The notes under the pieces: generated by a model | What the model was told of the DNA's origin: nothing | Database searches by the model: none | What the model saw: the letters and a program-made list of their open reading frames with translations, nothing else | Shown here: positions 1-10,949 of the stretch, in pieces | Numbering within the stretch: position 1 is the first letter of the stretch | Layout: the number at the start of each line of letters is the position of its first letter | Program-made: the position numbers and the translations under genes | NCBI RefSeq assembly: GCF_932274485.2 | Contig: NC_065884.2 | Span: 36,599,540-36,663,539, forward strand | Length of the DNA: 64,000 nucleotides | From: Patella vulgata | Taxonomy: Eukaryota > Mollusca > Gastropoda > Patellidae | Direction of reading: 5' to 3'

Positions 1-606
1 GTTTATGTCGGTAAGAGTAGAGAACCAAAGAGATTTGTCGGTCGACCAAGGCATGCGGAAGATCCCACTGTGCATCACTGGATTGATGAAATTTCGGCTG
101 TTCTGTCATCATTAAACTTGTCACTGGATGAGGAAGCATAATTTGTTTATTCACATCTGACCGAAGAAGCAAAAGAAGAAGTGAAATTGAGACGAGCTCA
201 GTCCCAAACTGACGCGATTTTTGATACCTTAAAGGACGCGTTTGGTGAAACATGTTCAGTATCAGAACTTTTACGCACATTTTATGCAAAGCGTCAACGA
301 GTACATCAAAGTCTACGTGAGTTCTCCTATGTCTTGAGCGAGTTGATGGATAGAATCCTTGGGGGGGAAGCGGCTAAAATGGACAAGGACCCACAGCAAC
401 ACATACTGCGAGACCATTTCGTGGACGGTGTACTGGACCTGCAGCTACGCAAAAAATTAAAGCGTCAGATACGAGAGAAACCAACTTTGTCTTTTCTAGA
501 TATCCGGAAAAATGCCATTGACTGGTCGGAGGAGGACAGTTCTTCAAAGGGTGAGGTTTCAGTTTCTGCTATGTCCGAAGGAGTGCCTACCAATAGTGCT
601 GAATAA
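1..606 (+). pseudogene. gag part of the Ty3/gypsy fossil
   Basis: Capsid-like gag sequence, mostly helical and charged, typical of Ty3/gypsy gag (the region with LREFSYVLSEL and GEAAKMDKD). A CCHC zinc knuckle (CYGCGEEGHFKRNC) follows at about 691-735. Part of the broken element 1-4771. Confidence 0.8.
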
Positions 607-1047
607 GGTGAGCTTAGAAGGCTGATTTCGACTCAACAGGAACAACTTAATAAGCTCACAGAACTACTCCAGAAAAAGAATAATCGAAGATGCTACGGGT
701 GTGGCGAAGAAGGACACTTCAAAAGGAACTGTCCATCTAGACAAAAGTCGGAAAACGAGAAAAACTCTCCGCTGTGAGCCAAGGGGTGGGTATTGTGACT
801 CAAGGCTCATGTACTAGTTTTTGCTATGAAGATGCCCTACTGTAATTGTCGATGTCCAGGGAAAATCTTGTCAGTTCCTTATTGACACTGGCTCTCAGAT
901 ATCAACGATTACAGAATCGTTTTACAATTCTCAACTTGCTGTACTTGGTGTGGCTGTTAGCGAGATCGGATTTTTGAAGGTTAGAGCTGCTAATGGTTTT
1001 TCTATTCCTTATGTTGGAATTCTACAGGCGGATTTTTACTGAAGGAT

Positions 1048-2901
1048 ATGAATAAAAATTCTCCTAACTGCAACATCAGGTCTCAAGTAGCAACCCCAAA
1101 ACTTACTTCTGTCTTGACAGACAGTCCTATTAAAGACATGTTTGGTTTTGTTAGAGTAGCCGAAGCTGTTTGTATATCTGCGGGAATGGTGAACGTGGTA
1201 CTTACGACGGGTCGAACACTACCAACAGACTCTGAATTAATCGTTCAGGAACTTTCTAACAGGACACATCTACTGGAGGGTTTAGCTGTTTGCAGTACTG
1301 TTGTAAAAACTTTAAATAACCGTTATCCTGTACAAGTGGCAAATTTGTCTAACGTGGATATTTGGCTTCAACCGCGAACACGTTTAGGTATTCTGATAAA
1401 GGCTGATGTTGAGGGTGATGATGTACATTTTTCAGTGCGAAATGATGAGGTGTTTGTCCAAAGGAGTCAGCTTGTTAAACAGGCGGAACAAGTTACTGAC
1501 AAAGTTGGGGAGCCCCCTGTGAATATATCAGAATGTTTGTCAGAAAATGAAAAAAACAAGCTCATACGGTTATTGAGGGAACATCAATCAGTTTTCAGTA
1601 AGGGTGATCATGATATCGGTTATACCTCGCTCATCAAACACCAGATTCATATCACAGACAATATCCCTATCAAGCTTCCGTATCGGCGTATTCCCTCGGC
1701 ACAATTGGAGGAAGTGCGACAACATATAGATAAACTGATCCAGTCAGACATTATCCTCCCAAGCTACAGCCCATATGCCTCCCCCATCGTATTGATCAGA
1801 AAGAAATCCGGAGAACTTCGCATGTGTGTGGACTATAGACGTCTTAATGCAAAGACTATTAAAGAATTGAGGAAAGCCTTGATGCTATGCATGGTGCGAA
1901 ATGGTTTAGTTCTCTTGAAATACCTTGGCCATGTAGTTTCATCCACCAGGGTGGCAACGGATCCCGATAAAATTTCCACGGTGTCAAGTTGGCCCATTCC
2001 GAAAACTATTAAACAGCTCTGGACGTGGCTTGGCTTATGTGGATTTTATCGACGTTATGTGAAGGACTACGCAAAAGTAACTGCTCCCTTGCAGCATCTT
2101 TTGAAGCAAGTGCTAGACTCAAATATTCAAAATTTGGAATCGGTGTGGTCTTCTGAATGTGACGGATCATTTCAGGCCATGAAGGAAAAACTGATTAGTG
2201 CCCCAACACTAGCATATGCTAATTTTGCACAACCATTTGTTGTAGAAGTTGATGCCAGTTTCCAAGGTTTGGGCGCCGTTCTATCGCAGTTTCAAGATGG
2301 TCGGCAGCGCGTAATAGCTTATGCAAGTCGCTCTTTGAGGGGTCCAGAACTCAACATGCAGAATTATAGTTCTCGCAAACTAGAGCTGCTCGGGTTAAAG
2401 TGGGCAGTAAGCAAGAAGTTCAAGGAATATCTTCTTGGTCAGCGGCTTACGGTGTTTTCAGATAATAGTCCGCTGTGTAACTTATCTTCCGCCAAGTTAA
2501 GCGCAGTAGAAAAGAGGTGGATGTCTGATCTGGCAATATTCGATTTTAATTTGGTTTACAAAACTGGAAAAACCAACATTAATGCGGATGCACTGTCTCG
2601 GCGACCAGGTAATGAAATTGTTGTGGATGTGAAATCGAAGATTGAGGAAGTCACAAAGTCAACGTTTGTACCGACACTTTTTACAGAGGAGATCTCTTGT
2701 ACTAGGCCTGTTTACTGTCAAGTTCTCAAAATGTTACCGTCATTTACTCAAGAAGACATATCGTGCATGCAGAGGGCGGATCCCACGATTAAAATTTTCC
2801 GTTCGTATTGGGATGACGGAAAGACTCCCTCCCGAAGAGAGAGGAGAGACATTCCCCGTTCTGTGTTAACTCTTTTTAGACAGAAGGATAGGTTTTCCTA
2901 A
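1048..2901 (+). pseudogene. pol part: reverse transcriptase and RNase H, Ty3/gypsy fossil
   Basis: Contains RT N-terminal sequence (VLIRKKSGELRMCVDYRRLN), a connection region (GLCGFYRRYVKDYAKVTAPL) and an RNase H domain (VEVDASFQGLGAVLSQ; VFSDNSPLC; NADALSRR). These mark a Ty3/gypsy pol. Part of the broken element 1-4771. Confidence 0.88.
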
Positions 2902-2912
2902 AAGGGGATGTT

Positions 2913-4325
2913 TTGTATAGACGTGTTACTGATCCTTCAGCTGGACTTATAGAACAGTTGGTACTCTCTGATACATTAAAGCAAACTGTTCTCGACCACT
3001 TGCATGACAAAGCAGGACATCAGGGTATTGAACGGACATTTCATTTAGTCAAGGCAAGATGTTATTGGCCTGGAATTTGGCAAGATGTCAAGCGTAAATG
3101 TAAGATCTGTGCTCGGTGTGTAGTTTCTAAACCATCCCAGTTGCCACACACTACTATGAAAAATCTACTGGCTACCCGACCCCTTGATGTTCTTGCTATA
3201 GATTTTACAGTACTCGAACCCGCATCAAATGGATTGGAAAACGTGTTGGTCATGACTGATGTTTTCTCGAAATTTACTCTTGCAGTACCTACAAAAGACC
3301 AGAAAGCTGCCACAACTGCTTGTGTGCTAGTCCGAGAATGGTTTTTCGAATCCCATTTGCTTCAGCAGTTATGTTGTATGTATGGCAATAAGAAGAGTAG
3401 GACATTCCCGTATCACCCACAGGGTAATGGCCAGACCGAACAGTTCAACCGAACCTTGCATAATTTACTTAGAACATTGCCTACTGAAGTGAAGCGAAAA
3501 TGGCCGGAACATCTTCTAGAACTAACATTTTGTTACAACACAACAACCCATTCTTCTACTGGATATACCCCGTATTTTCTGTTATTTGGACGGAATCCTA
3601 CTCTTCCAATTGACATTCTTTTGGGTGTGGAAGCAGACGATACAGACAGTTGGTTATTGAATCATCAGCAGAGAATGGAATATTGTTACACAAAAGCATA
3701 TGAGTCATTAGCATCAGCGGCTGATCACAGAGGTGAGCTTGATGGGAAAGCCCGTGACTCACCTCTAGAGATTGGTCAGATGGTGTACTATCGTGCCAGA
3801 GGAATTTTGGGCAGAAATAAAATTCAAGATTATTGGTCTCCTACTGTATATTCTGTGGTGGAACGAATAAGTGATGACAACCACGTGTATATTGTGAGTC
3901 CCATTGATGACACCAGTATAACTAAGACTGTCCACAGAACCAAACTAAAACTCTGCCCTGTTTATCAGAGCGAACCGAATGATGACAATGTTGTTCCTGG
4001 TGATACTGGTTCAACTGCGAAAAGGGACGAGAATTCTCAGGATTTAAGTTATGGTGAGACCCAGGATACCGATGTTTCGCCATCCTTTATGGATGATGCG
4101 GGTATTTTATCTGTCGCGCCCGTTGATGTTCCATTGGGGAATTCCGGTTTGAGGCGTTCTGTACGTAAAAATCGTGGACAACATTCAAATGTTCATAAAC
4201 TTCCTGTTAGTGTTACAAACAATAACATTTCAACTGATAATTCGAACGTTTTACTTCGGTTAAGCAACTCATTGATGGCAACAGCCATACGCGAAATAGG
4301 ATCTGTCCTGAATCAGAATAACTAA
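2913..4325 (+). pseudogene. integrase part, Ty3/gypsy fossil
   Basis: Integrase with the HHCC zinc-binding head (HDKAGHQG ... CKICARC), core sequence (DVLAIDFTVLE; YHPQGNGQTEQFNRTL) and the C-terminal domain near LKLCPVY. The tail resembles the gypsy clade common in molluscs and cnidarians. Part of the broken element 1-4771. Confidence 0.88.
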
Positions 4326-4534
4326 TACTGACACATTGGTTTCTTGGACTGTATTTTGGTTATATAGTACTTTCTTTCTATTATTAATTACATGTATTTT
4401 ATTTTCACTTGTTTAAAGTTTGTCATTTATGTTGTACATCTATTCGGGATATAGGTTATTTGGAATTCAGTTATTTTGTACATTTCTAGATTATCCAAAA
4501 TGCAGGGATGCATTTTCTTTAAAGTTGGGGAGAG

Positions 4535-4771
4535 TGTGACCGTGTGTGTTGTCCCTTTAAGATTGTGTTCACGTGCTATGCTTGCATGCTTACATGAGAT
4601 CTATTTATAGCACAGCTACATGTAGTAGTGGTCTTTCTGGATACAGTGAGCGAGTCAGTGAGAGAGCGGGAACGAGAGCTAACAGTCAACAGCATTGCTG
4701 CGCTGTCAAATCTCTGTTTTGTAACCGTATTGAATAAAGACAGTTTTTAAAGACAAATAAACTTTGTCACA
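4535..4771 (+). repeat. 3' LTR of the Ty3/gypsy fossil (237 bp)
   Basis: Begins TGTGAC and ends GTCACA, a 6-bp inverted terminus with TG...CA ends. It is preceded by a purine-rich tract (AAAGTTGGGGAGAG). A TATA-like TATTTATAG lies near 4602 and a poly(A) signal AATAAA near 4733, the usual U3-R-U5 arrangement. Confidence 0.85.
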
Positions 4772-5038
4772 AAAAGAAAACCATGTTGTATGTGTTGTCG
4801 CCATCTTTCCCTTCCGTAATAAACACCATTTTTCAAATTCACCAAATTGTCATTCATTTCTTCACTGGTTTACCGAATCATCACTTGACCCCTCAAAGAG
4901 AGACGGTGGGCAACATTTGGGATGCTTGTCCGGAATTCTCTCATACAAGTGAAGATGGCTGAAGAAATGCTGGTTTATAGTGTAAAGGGCAGATTGTTCC
5001 AGTCACCTTTAGATGTCTTAATAGAAGTTATCAACCGT

Positions 5039-5545
5039 GTGATGTTTGTAGATTTTGAATGGTAAGGCTTTTCATAAATTAGGCAGGAAACAACATGGAT
5101 GGAAGTCAGAACAGGAAGTGATATTTATTCATCTCTATTACAAAAGAGTTATGTCAGGTTGTATGCATATTATGGAATGCAGTGCACTTTAAGGATGTCT
5201 ATTAATTCCTGAAAAGTCCTGGTGGATGGCGCTGCCGGTGCAACAAGATCTTTTAGCAAGGAATAAGTCTGACTACCAATGAGAGATATGAAGATAGGAA
5301 CCCTTTCTGCTCCATTGTCTTCCTCTACATCATTAGCAATGAAATACTGCTCTACTCTTTCAATGTATGCATTAAAATCACCCGAATCCATATTAAACTC
5401 TTCTATGTGACCTAATTTACTCATTTTTATCAGTTTTTATCTCCTCGCCAATGTGGTGTTTGTAGATTTTGAATGGTAAGGCTTTTCATAAATTAGGCAG
5501 GAAACAACATGGATAGAATATTATGGAATGCAGTGTACTTTTAAT
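5039..5545 (-). mobile_element. LTR-element gag remnant between short direct repeats
   Basis: Minus-strand sequence at 5170-5424 reads MSKLGHIEEFNMDSGDFNAY and continues as the start of a Ty3/gypsy gag of the K02A2.6-like type (family judgement from the opening). It is flanked by a direct repeat of about 60 bp (5041-5101 and 5455-5515), with a second short shared block (ATTATGGAATGCAGTG) inside each flank. A fossil fragment. Confidence 0.6.
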
Positions 5546-5639
5546 GAAAAGAAATGTTAATGTCACTGAGAGATTTATACAGTTTTAAAACTAAATATAC
5601 TACAAACCGCTGAAAGATAACAGTTGGTGATACATCAGC

Positions 5640-6019
5640 TCTTAATTGGTTAGGGGCACAGAAACTGATTTCAGAATTCTTGGATGCGGAAGGAGAGGAT
5701 GGCGACGACCAAACCATCTATAATGAACTAAATGATTTTCTTCCGAGCTTTAATCTCGTTCGGAAGCCCTTAACAGTATCGAATACTGTAGAACAAACAC
5801 CTGCACCTGTAAGTCAGCCGTCAAACATCTCTAAGAGTAACGAATCCAAACCACAAGTGCTTGTGAGTAATTCGTCTTTAAGTAATTCGTCTTGATCGAC
5901 TATGTTAACCTCTTCGTTGTTGAGGAAGGACTTCAAAATCAACGGGCTGATAAGCTACGATGGTAAAAACTGTCTATCATTTGTTAGCCTTATCCGGCAG
6001 ATAGAGACTGGTGTGAAAA
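5640..6019 (+). pseudogene. gag fragment of a second LTR element, cut by pearl P1
   Basis: Plus-strand reading resembles a gag N-terminus: an acidic, Ser/Asn-rich stretch and then LLRKDFKINGLISYDGKN and FVSLIRQIETGVK, close to the LLKKEFKISGQIG-type gag of mollusc retroelements. It stops where the GATAGGTTGCC head of pearl P1 begins at 6020. A fossil fragment. Confidence 0.55.
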
Positions 6020-8502
6020 GATAGGTTGCCAGGCAACAAAACATACGCCCACAGCAGCTAAATCGTCCAAGCGGTCGTCAAGGGTTGTCGCATATTTATT
6101 CCTTTGCAGGTAATTGGGGGCCTTTACAAGACAGTTCCATACAGATCCAGATTATAAATTTTGTCGTTTGAGGGTTTACAAGGTTCTACAAACTGAAACA
6201 AGGGTCTCAACTCTGGAAGTAATCTACAGAAATTGTTGAAATTTGACAGGCTTTTTCGTTTTACTAATTTAAATAATGCATATAAATTTCATACAGATCA
6301 CATGATCACTTTTGTCATTCAAACGTTCACAATCGCCATAACCTTAGAAATTATTGACGGAAATTGCTGAAATTCAATAGACCTGTTTCACAAATTTAAA
6401 TGATGCATAAAAATTTTATACATATCGGATGATAACTTTCATCAATCAAGGTTTAACAAAGTGAAACAAGGGCAATAACTCTAGAAGTAATTATTGTAAA
6501 TTGCTGAAATTCAATAGGCTTTTTCATTTCACTAATTTAAATCATGCATATAAATTTCACAAAGATCGGGTCATAACTTTTGGCATTAGGGCATTCACAA
6601 GGATCAATAAAGTGAAACAATTGCCATAACTCTAGACGCAATAAACGGAAATTGCTGAAATTCAATAGGCTTCTTCGTTTCACTAATCTTAATAATGCAT
6701 ATAGATTTCACAAAGATTGGGTGATAACTTTTGGTGTTGGAGAGTTCACAAGGTTCAATTAAGTGAAACAAGGGCCATAACTCTAGACGTAATAAACAGA
6801 AATTGTTGAAATTCAATAGGTTTCTTTGTCTCACTAATTTAAATAATGCATATAATCATGGGCGCAGATCCCGGTGGGGACACCGGGACGCGTCCCCACC
6901 TATATTTTCAGTGGTGGGGACATAATATACTGTGTCCCCACCACTTATTTCCAATGTTTTTGCTTACTGTTTATTTTTTGAAATTGAAATCATTCCAGAG
7001 CTTTTATTGACATTTCAGAAAGTGTAGAGTTGGCCCCAGGCACTTGAGGTCAGGGTCCTTGAAGTTGTACAGCTGCACCCGGTGACCGATTTTTGTTTAA
7101 AGGGACAATAACACTCTTGCTGGCTTGAAAGCTCCAGAAAATAAATAATATTTCTATCTAAGTACTAGATGTTAAAGTGTCCTATCTGTTGTGTAAATTA
7201 TCCATTACATCCTATTTTACTTGTCCAGAGGGTTCGAAAATACTTTTAAATCGAAGTTTCATTTGAAAAGGTTTACGTTAGACGTTTCAAACCATTATGT
7301 TGAATTTTTCAAATTTTTTAAATAAGGTGTGTTAAGATGAAATTTGTATCATCAATTAATTGAAATATTCTAAAATAGTACAATTTGTTGACCAGAATAA
7401 AGATTGGGACATATTATTCAGTTACAACAAGAGTGGTATTGAGCCTTTAACAGGGAATAAGTGATTATTCATATTATAACAGTAAATAATTAAAATATTC
7501 CATAGGGATTATAATAATATGTATATCATGAAGGTGTGCATATCTGATACGCTGGGTATTAAAGGGTAAAGGAATAACTGAGATTTTGTTTTTATCTGGT
7601 ATACTGGATGTAAAATGTTACATTTCTTTCAATTGGGATTGAATATTGATATGTTTAGCTGTGTGTGTGGCTTGTTTTAGTTTACATGTATATAAATTAA
7701 AAGATTTGTAGGCCTGTACATTGGTGTACCCAATTGAATACACATTTTTCTCAAAGACTTTAGTAGTCTTCGAACACTACTGGGAATGGAGGCGCGGAGC
7801 TGGAACCTCAGTAGTGTAAATATTTCTAGTTCTTGTAGTGTACATGAGAGAATAAATCGTTTAAGGTGGCTTGAAGATTTGTCTTTAGATTAGATTTCGT
7901 ACCATTTGCTGCCTCAGGGATTAGAATTGTTTGCCAGAAAATGATGCTGAAAATACCCACAGAGTGCGTTTTAGAGCGTCTAGTTTTCAAAAAAAATTTG
8001 GTGGATGACCCCCCCTTTTTACCATGGACTGTCCCCACCACTAATTTTTGGCGATCTGCGCCCATGCATATAATTTTCAGAGAGATCGAATGATAACTTT
8101 TGAAGTTAGAGCGTTCACAAGGATCAATAAAGTGAAACAAGGGCCATAACTCTAGACGTAATAAACAGAAATTGCTGAAATTTAATAGGCTTCTTCGTTT
8201 CAGTAATTTAAATAATGCATATAAATTTCAGAAAGATCGGATGATAACTTTTGACGTTAGAGCGTTCACAAGGATCAATAAAGTGAAACAAGGGGCATAA
8301 CTCTAGACGTAATAAACAGAAATTATTGAAATTAAATAGGCTTCTTCATCTCACTAATGTAAACAACATATATCAATTTTAAAACAATTGGATGATAACT
8401 TTTGGCGTTAGAACGTTCACAAGAAATTGTGGACGATGGACCGCCGGACGGACCGACGGGGGCGACGGCAATATACATCCACATTTCAATGTGGGCGTAT
8501 AA
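6020..8502 (+). mobile_element. pearl-type element P1 (core A), split by a hAT element
   Basis: Head GATAGGTTGCCAGGCAAC contains the hairpin GTTGCC-A-GGCAAC and is followed by ATACGCCCACA. The right end, TGTGGGCGTAT, is its exact complement (11-bp subterminal inverted repeat) and is preceded by hairpins CACAAGAAATTGTG and CCACATTTCAATGTGG. The core is about eight tandem units with a 151-bp period (unit landmarks at 6467, 6618, 6769, 8138, 8289). This is the architecture described for bivalve pearl elements, which resemble the Helentron-associated HINEs. No coding sequence. A hAT element occupies 6857-8066. Confidence 0.82.
6857..8066. mobile_element. non-autonomous hAT element, 1,210 bp
   Basis: Perfect 14-bp terminal inverted repeats (CATGGGCGCAGATC at 6857-6870, its complement at 8053-8066), flanked by the perfect 8-bp duplication CATATAAT (6849-6856 and 8067-8074). 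Eight-base duplications and CA-type termini are hAT hallmarks. No transposase ORF is present; the ends are rich in GTGGGGAC / GTCCCCACC. Part of its interior (about 6979-7094) recurs inverted at about 54050-54170. Confidence 0.9.
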
Positions 8503-8507
8503 CAAAA

Positions 8508-8769
8508 AGAGAGAGGGAGAGAAATGGGGTTTAACGTCCACTCGACACAAACTAGGTCATTAACACATGGTTCAATTTTATTTCTATAATTCGCTTAAGC
8601 GTAGGGGTCTTTAGCAGTGGGAGGAAACCGGAGGACCCGGAGAAAACCCACGAGGTTTGACAGGCGACCCTACTCCTTGTCATTTACAACCAGGGATTCG
8701 AAACCACGCCAGTTGACTCAATGACAGACCATATGATATAGCATGCACATGCTAACCATCCACCCCCCC
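8508..8769 (-). mobile_element. V-domain SINE, copy 1
   Basis: On the minus strand: a tRNA-like head with box B GGTTTCGAATCCC, then a central block with GGTCCTCCGGTTTCCTCCCA that matches the V-SINE conserved domain known from vertebrates and some invertebrates. The 3' end reads GGACGTTAAACCCCATTTC followed by a CT-rich tail. Nearly identical in layout to the copy at 14302-14584. Confidence 0.75.
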
Positions 8770-8874
8770 TGCACCACTAACAAGGGGAAACCATGTCGGA
8801 AAATCACAATGAACTTTCTTGGCCAATGCAGGGATCGAACATGCGACCACCAGGCTAGCGAGCCAGCGCCTTCC
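8770..8874 (-). mobile_element. tRNA-SINE B, truncated head
   Basis: Minus-strand head of the SINE B family (the CTGGCTCGCTAGCC stretch and the part around GTTTCCCCTTG). It abuts the V-domain SINE and ends 30 bp before the BRSK splice donor. Confidence 0.7.
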
Positions 8875-8909
8875 CCAAAAGGCAAATAAATATTTAAAAT
8901 AATACTTAC

Positions 8910-8995
8910 AAATACTTTTTATTTTCATAGACATCATATAATCCTAAAACATGTGGATGTTCAATTAATTTCATGATGGCTATTTCCCTTTCAAC
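8910..8995 (-). CDS. BRSK: BRSK/SAD kinase, internal exon (end of N-lobe)
   Basis: An 86-nt exon on the minus strand. It reads VEREIAIMKLIEHPHVL followed by GLYDVYENKKY, which is the alpha-C helix to beta-5 part of a BRSK1/2 (SAD) kinase; the REI glutamate is the alpha-C Glu that pairs with the ATP-binding lysine. The splice acceptor (AG, complement of 8996-8997) gives phase 0, matching the end of the exon at 39292. The donor GTAAGT (complement of 8904-8909) leaves two bases of a split codon, and in the family a leucine follows KKY. BRSK kinases belong to the AMPK-related family, are activated by LKB1 and act in neuronal polarity and synapses (family knowledge). SINE sequence ends about 30 bp beyond the donor. 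The exon coding for the next stretch (YLVLEH in vertebrates) was not found in 1-8909. Confidence 0.9.
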
Positions 8996-9610
8996 CTATT
9001 AAAAATAAGGTAAAAATCATCAATGTATCAAATATTCCATCATGCACAATATACAGCATTTATATTGATGAGATTTTCAGCATGTTCTAGATCTTTTGGC
9101 AGCTCAATTAAATCAACTAGTGCTTCAATTATACCAAGTGTACAAATAGATTCCCTTACAACTTTTTAACAGAATAAAGAAGAAAATGATGTTATTCTTG
9201 GAAGTATGACTACATGTATGTTCCCATTCATTTATTTTAGTAACATAAAAAAGGGTTATTCTTGAGAGTATAAAACAGAGATCAAAGGCTCTGTCGCTCT
9301 GATTAGTGTTTGAATTTCTTGTTCATATTAGAATACACTTAAACCCTTTTTTCTGTCTCTAAATCTACACGCATGTACTAAACCACTTTCAGAAAAGGTC
9401 TACTTACATGTACACAATGCACATCATGTATATATATATATATTTTCCACCCAATAATACATTCTACAATAGATATCGCTTGTGTGATAAATTTCATAAT
9501 CTACTGCGATATCTCCTAAGGAGATTGGTCAGTTAAAAAGCAACTACTTTTTTTGTATTTTCAAAGAACAGTTCATTTTTTATTAAAAGTTACTTCTTTT
9601 TTTTATTAAA
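8996..9610. other. BRSK intron, mostly single-copy sequence
   Basis: AT-rich sequence directly upstream (in gene direction) of the 8910-8995 exon. Apart from a short TA run near 9431-9443, no repeat recurring in this window, no ORF and no RNA gene is visible. It ends where pearl P2 begins. Confidence 0.6.
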
Positions 9611-10949
9611 GATAGGTTGCCAGGCAACAAAACATACGCCCACAGCAGCTAAATCGTCTGAGCAGTCGACAAAGGTTGTCACATATTTATTCTTTTGTAG
9701 GTAATTAGGGGAATTTAATAGACAATTTCATACAGATGACATTATAATTTTCGTTGTTTGAGGTTTCACAAGGTTCTAAAAACTAAAACAAGGGCTGTAA
9801 CTCTGGAAGTAATCTACAGAAATTGTTGAAATTCGACAGGCTTTTTCGTTTTACTAATTCAAATAATGCATATAAAGTTCATACAGATAGGATGATAACT
9901 TTTGTCGTTCAAACGTTCACAAGGTTCAAAAATGTAAAACAAGGGTCATAACTCTTGAAGAAATTGACGGAAATTGCTGACATTCAATAGGCTTCTTCAT
10001 TTCACTGATTTAAATGATGCATATGAATTTCATACAGATTAAGTGATAACTTTTGTCGTTCAAGCGTTCACAAGATTCAATAAAGCTAAACAAGGGCCAT
10101 AACTCTAGATGTAATCAACAGAAATTTGCTGAAACTCAATAGGCTTGTTCGTTTTTCAAATTTAAACGATACATATAAAATTCATACAGATCGGATGATA
10201 ACTGTTGTCATTAGAGTGTTCACAAGATTCAACAAAGTGAAAGAAGGGCCATAGAAATTAATGGAAATTGCTGAAATTCAATAGGTTTTTTCATTTCACT
10301 AATTTAAATGATGCATATCAATTTCAAACAGATTGGATGATAACTGTTGGCATTAGAGCGTTGACAAGATTCAACAAAGTGAAACAAGGGCAATAACACT
10401 AGATGTAATTAACGGAGAGTGCTGAAATTCACCAGGTTTCTTTGTTTTACTAATTTAAATGATACATGTAAATTTCATACAGATCGGTTGATAACTTTTG
10501 TCGTTAGAGCATTCACAAGGTGCAACAAAGTGAAACAAGGGCCATAACTCCAGAAGAAATTAACGGAAATTGCTGAAATTCAATAGGTTTCTTCATTTCA
10601 CTAATTTAAATGATGCATATCAATTTCAAACAGATTGGATGATAACTGTTGGCATTAGAGCGTTCACAAGATTCAACAAAGTGAAACAAGGGCCATAACA
10701 CTAGATTGCATATAAATTTCATACAGATCGGTTGATAACTTTTGTCGTTAGAGCGTTCATAAGGTGCAACAAAGTGAAACAAGGGCCATAACTCCAGAAG
10801 AAATTAACGGAAATTGCTGAAATTCAATAGGCTTCTTCATTTCACAAATTTAAATGATGCATATCAATTTCAAACAGATCGGATGATAACTGATGTCATT
10901 AGAGTGTTCACAAGATTCAACAAAGTGAAACAAGGGTCATAACTCTAAT

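Larger units (their letters stand above)
1..4771 (+). mobile_element. Ty3/gypsy LTR retrotransposon, broken, left end outside window
   Basis: A fossil LTR element in the order gag, zinc knuckle (about 691-735), protease (about 846-905), reverse transcriptase, RNase H, integrase, 3' LTR. The 5' LTR and primer site lie before base 1. It is broken, with at least about four disruptions. A purine-rich tract precedes the LTR. No second LTR is available for dating. The next sequence, from 4772, is not part of the element. Confidence 0.93.

Noticed and set aside
6020-6040. Classical Helitron 3' end (hairpin then CTRR)
   Set aside because: Read inverted, the head hairpin is followed by CTATC at once, without the usual spacer and CTRR end, and the opposite end shares an inverted repeat; a pearl/Helentron-associated type fits better.
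6880-8050. hAT transposase gene between the TIRs
   Set aside because: All frames are short and no hAT dimerisation or zinc-finger motif can be seen.
8910-8995. Processed pseudogene of a kinase
   Set aside because: Both kinase pieces end exactly at GT-AG borders with matching phases and are 30 kb apart, as expected of real exons.
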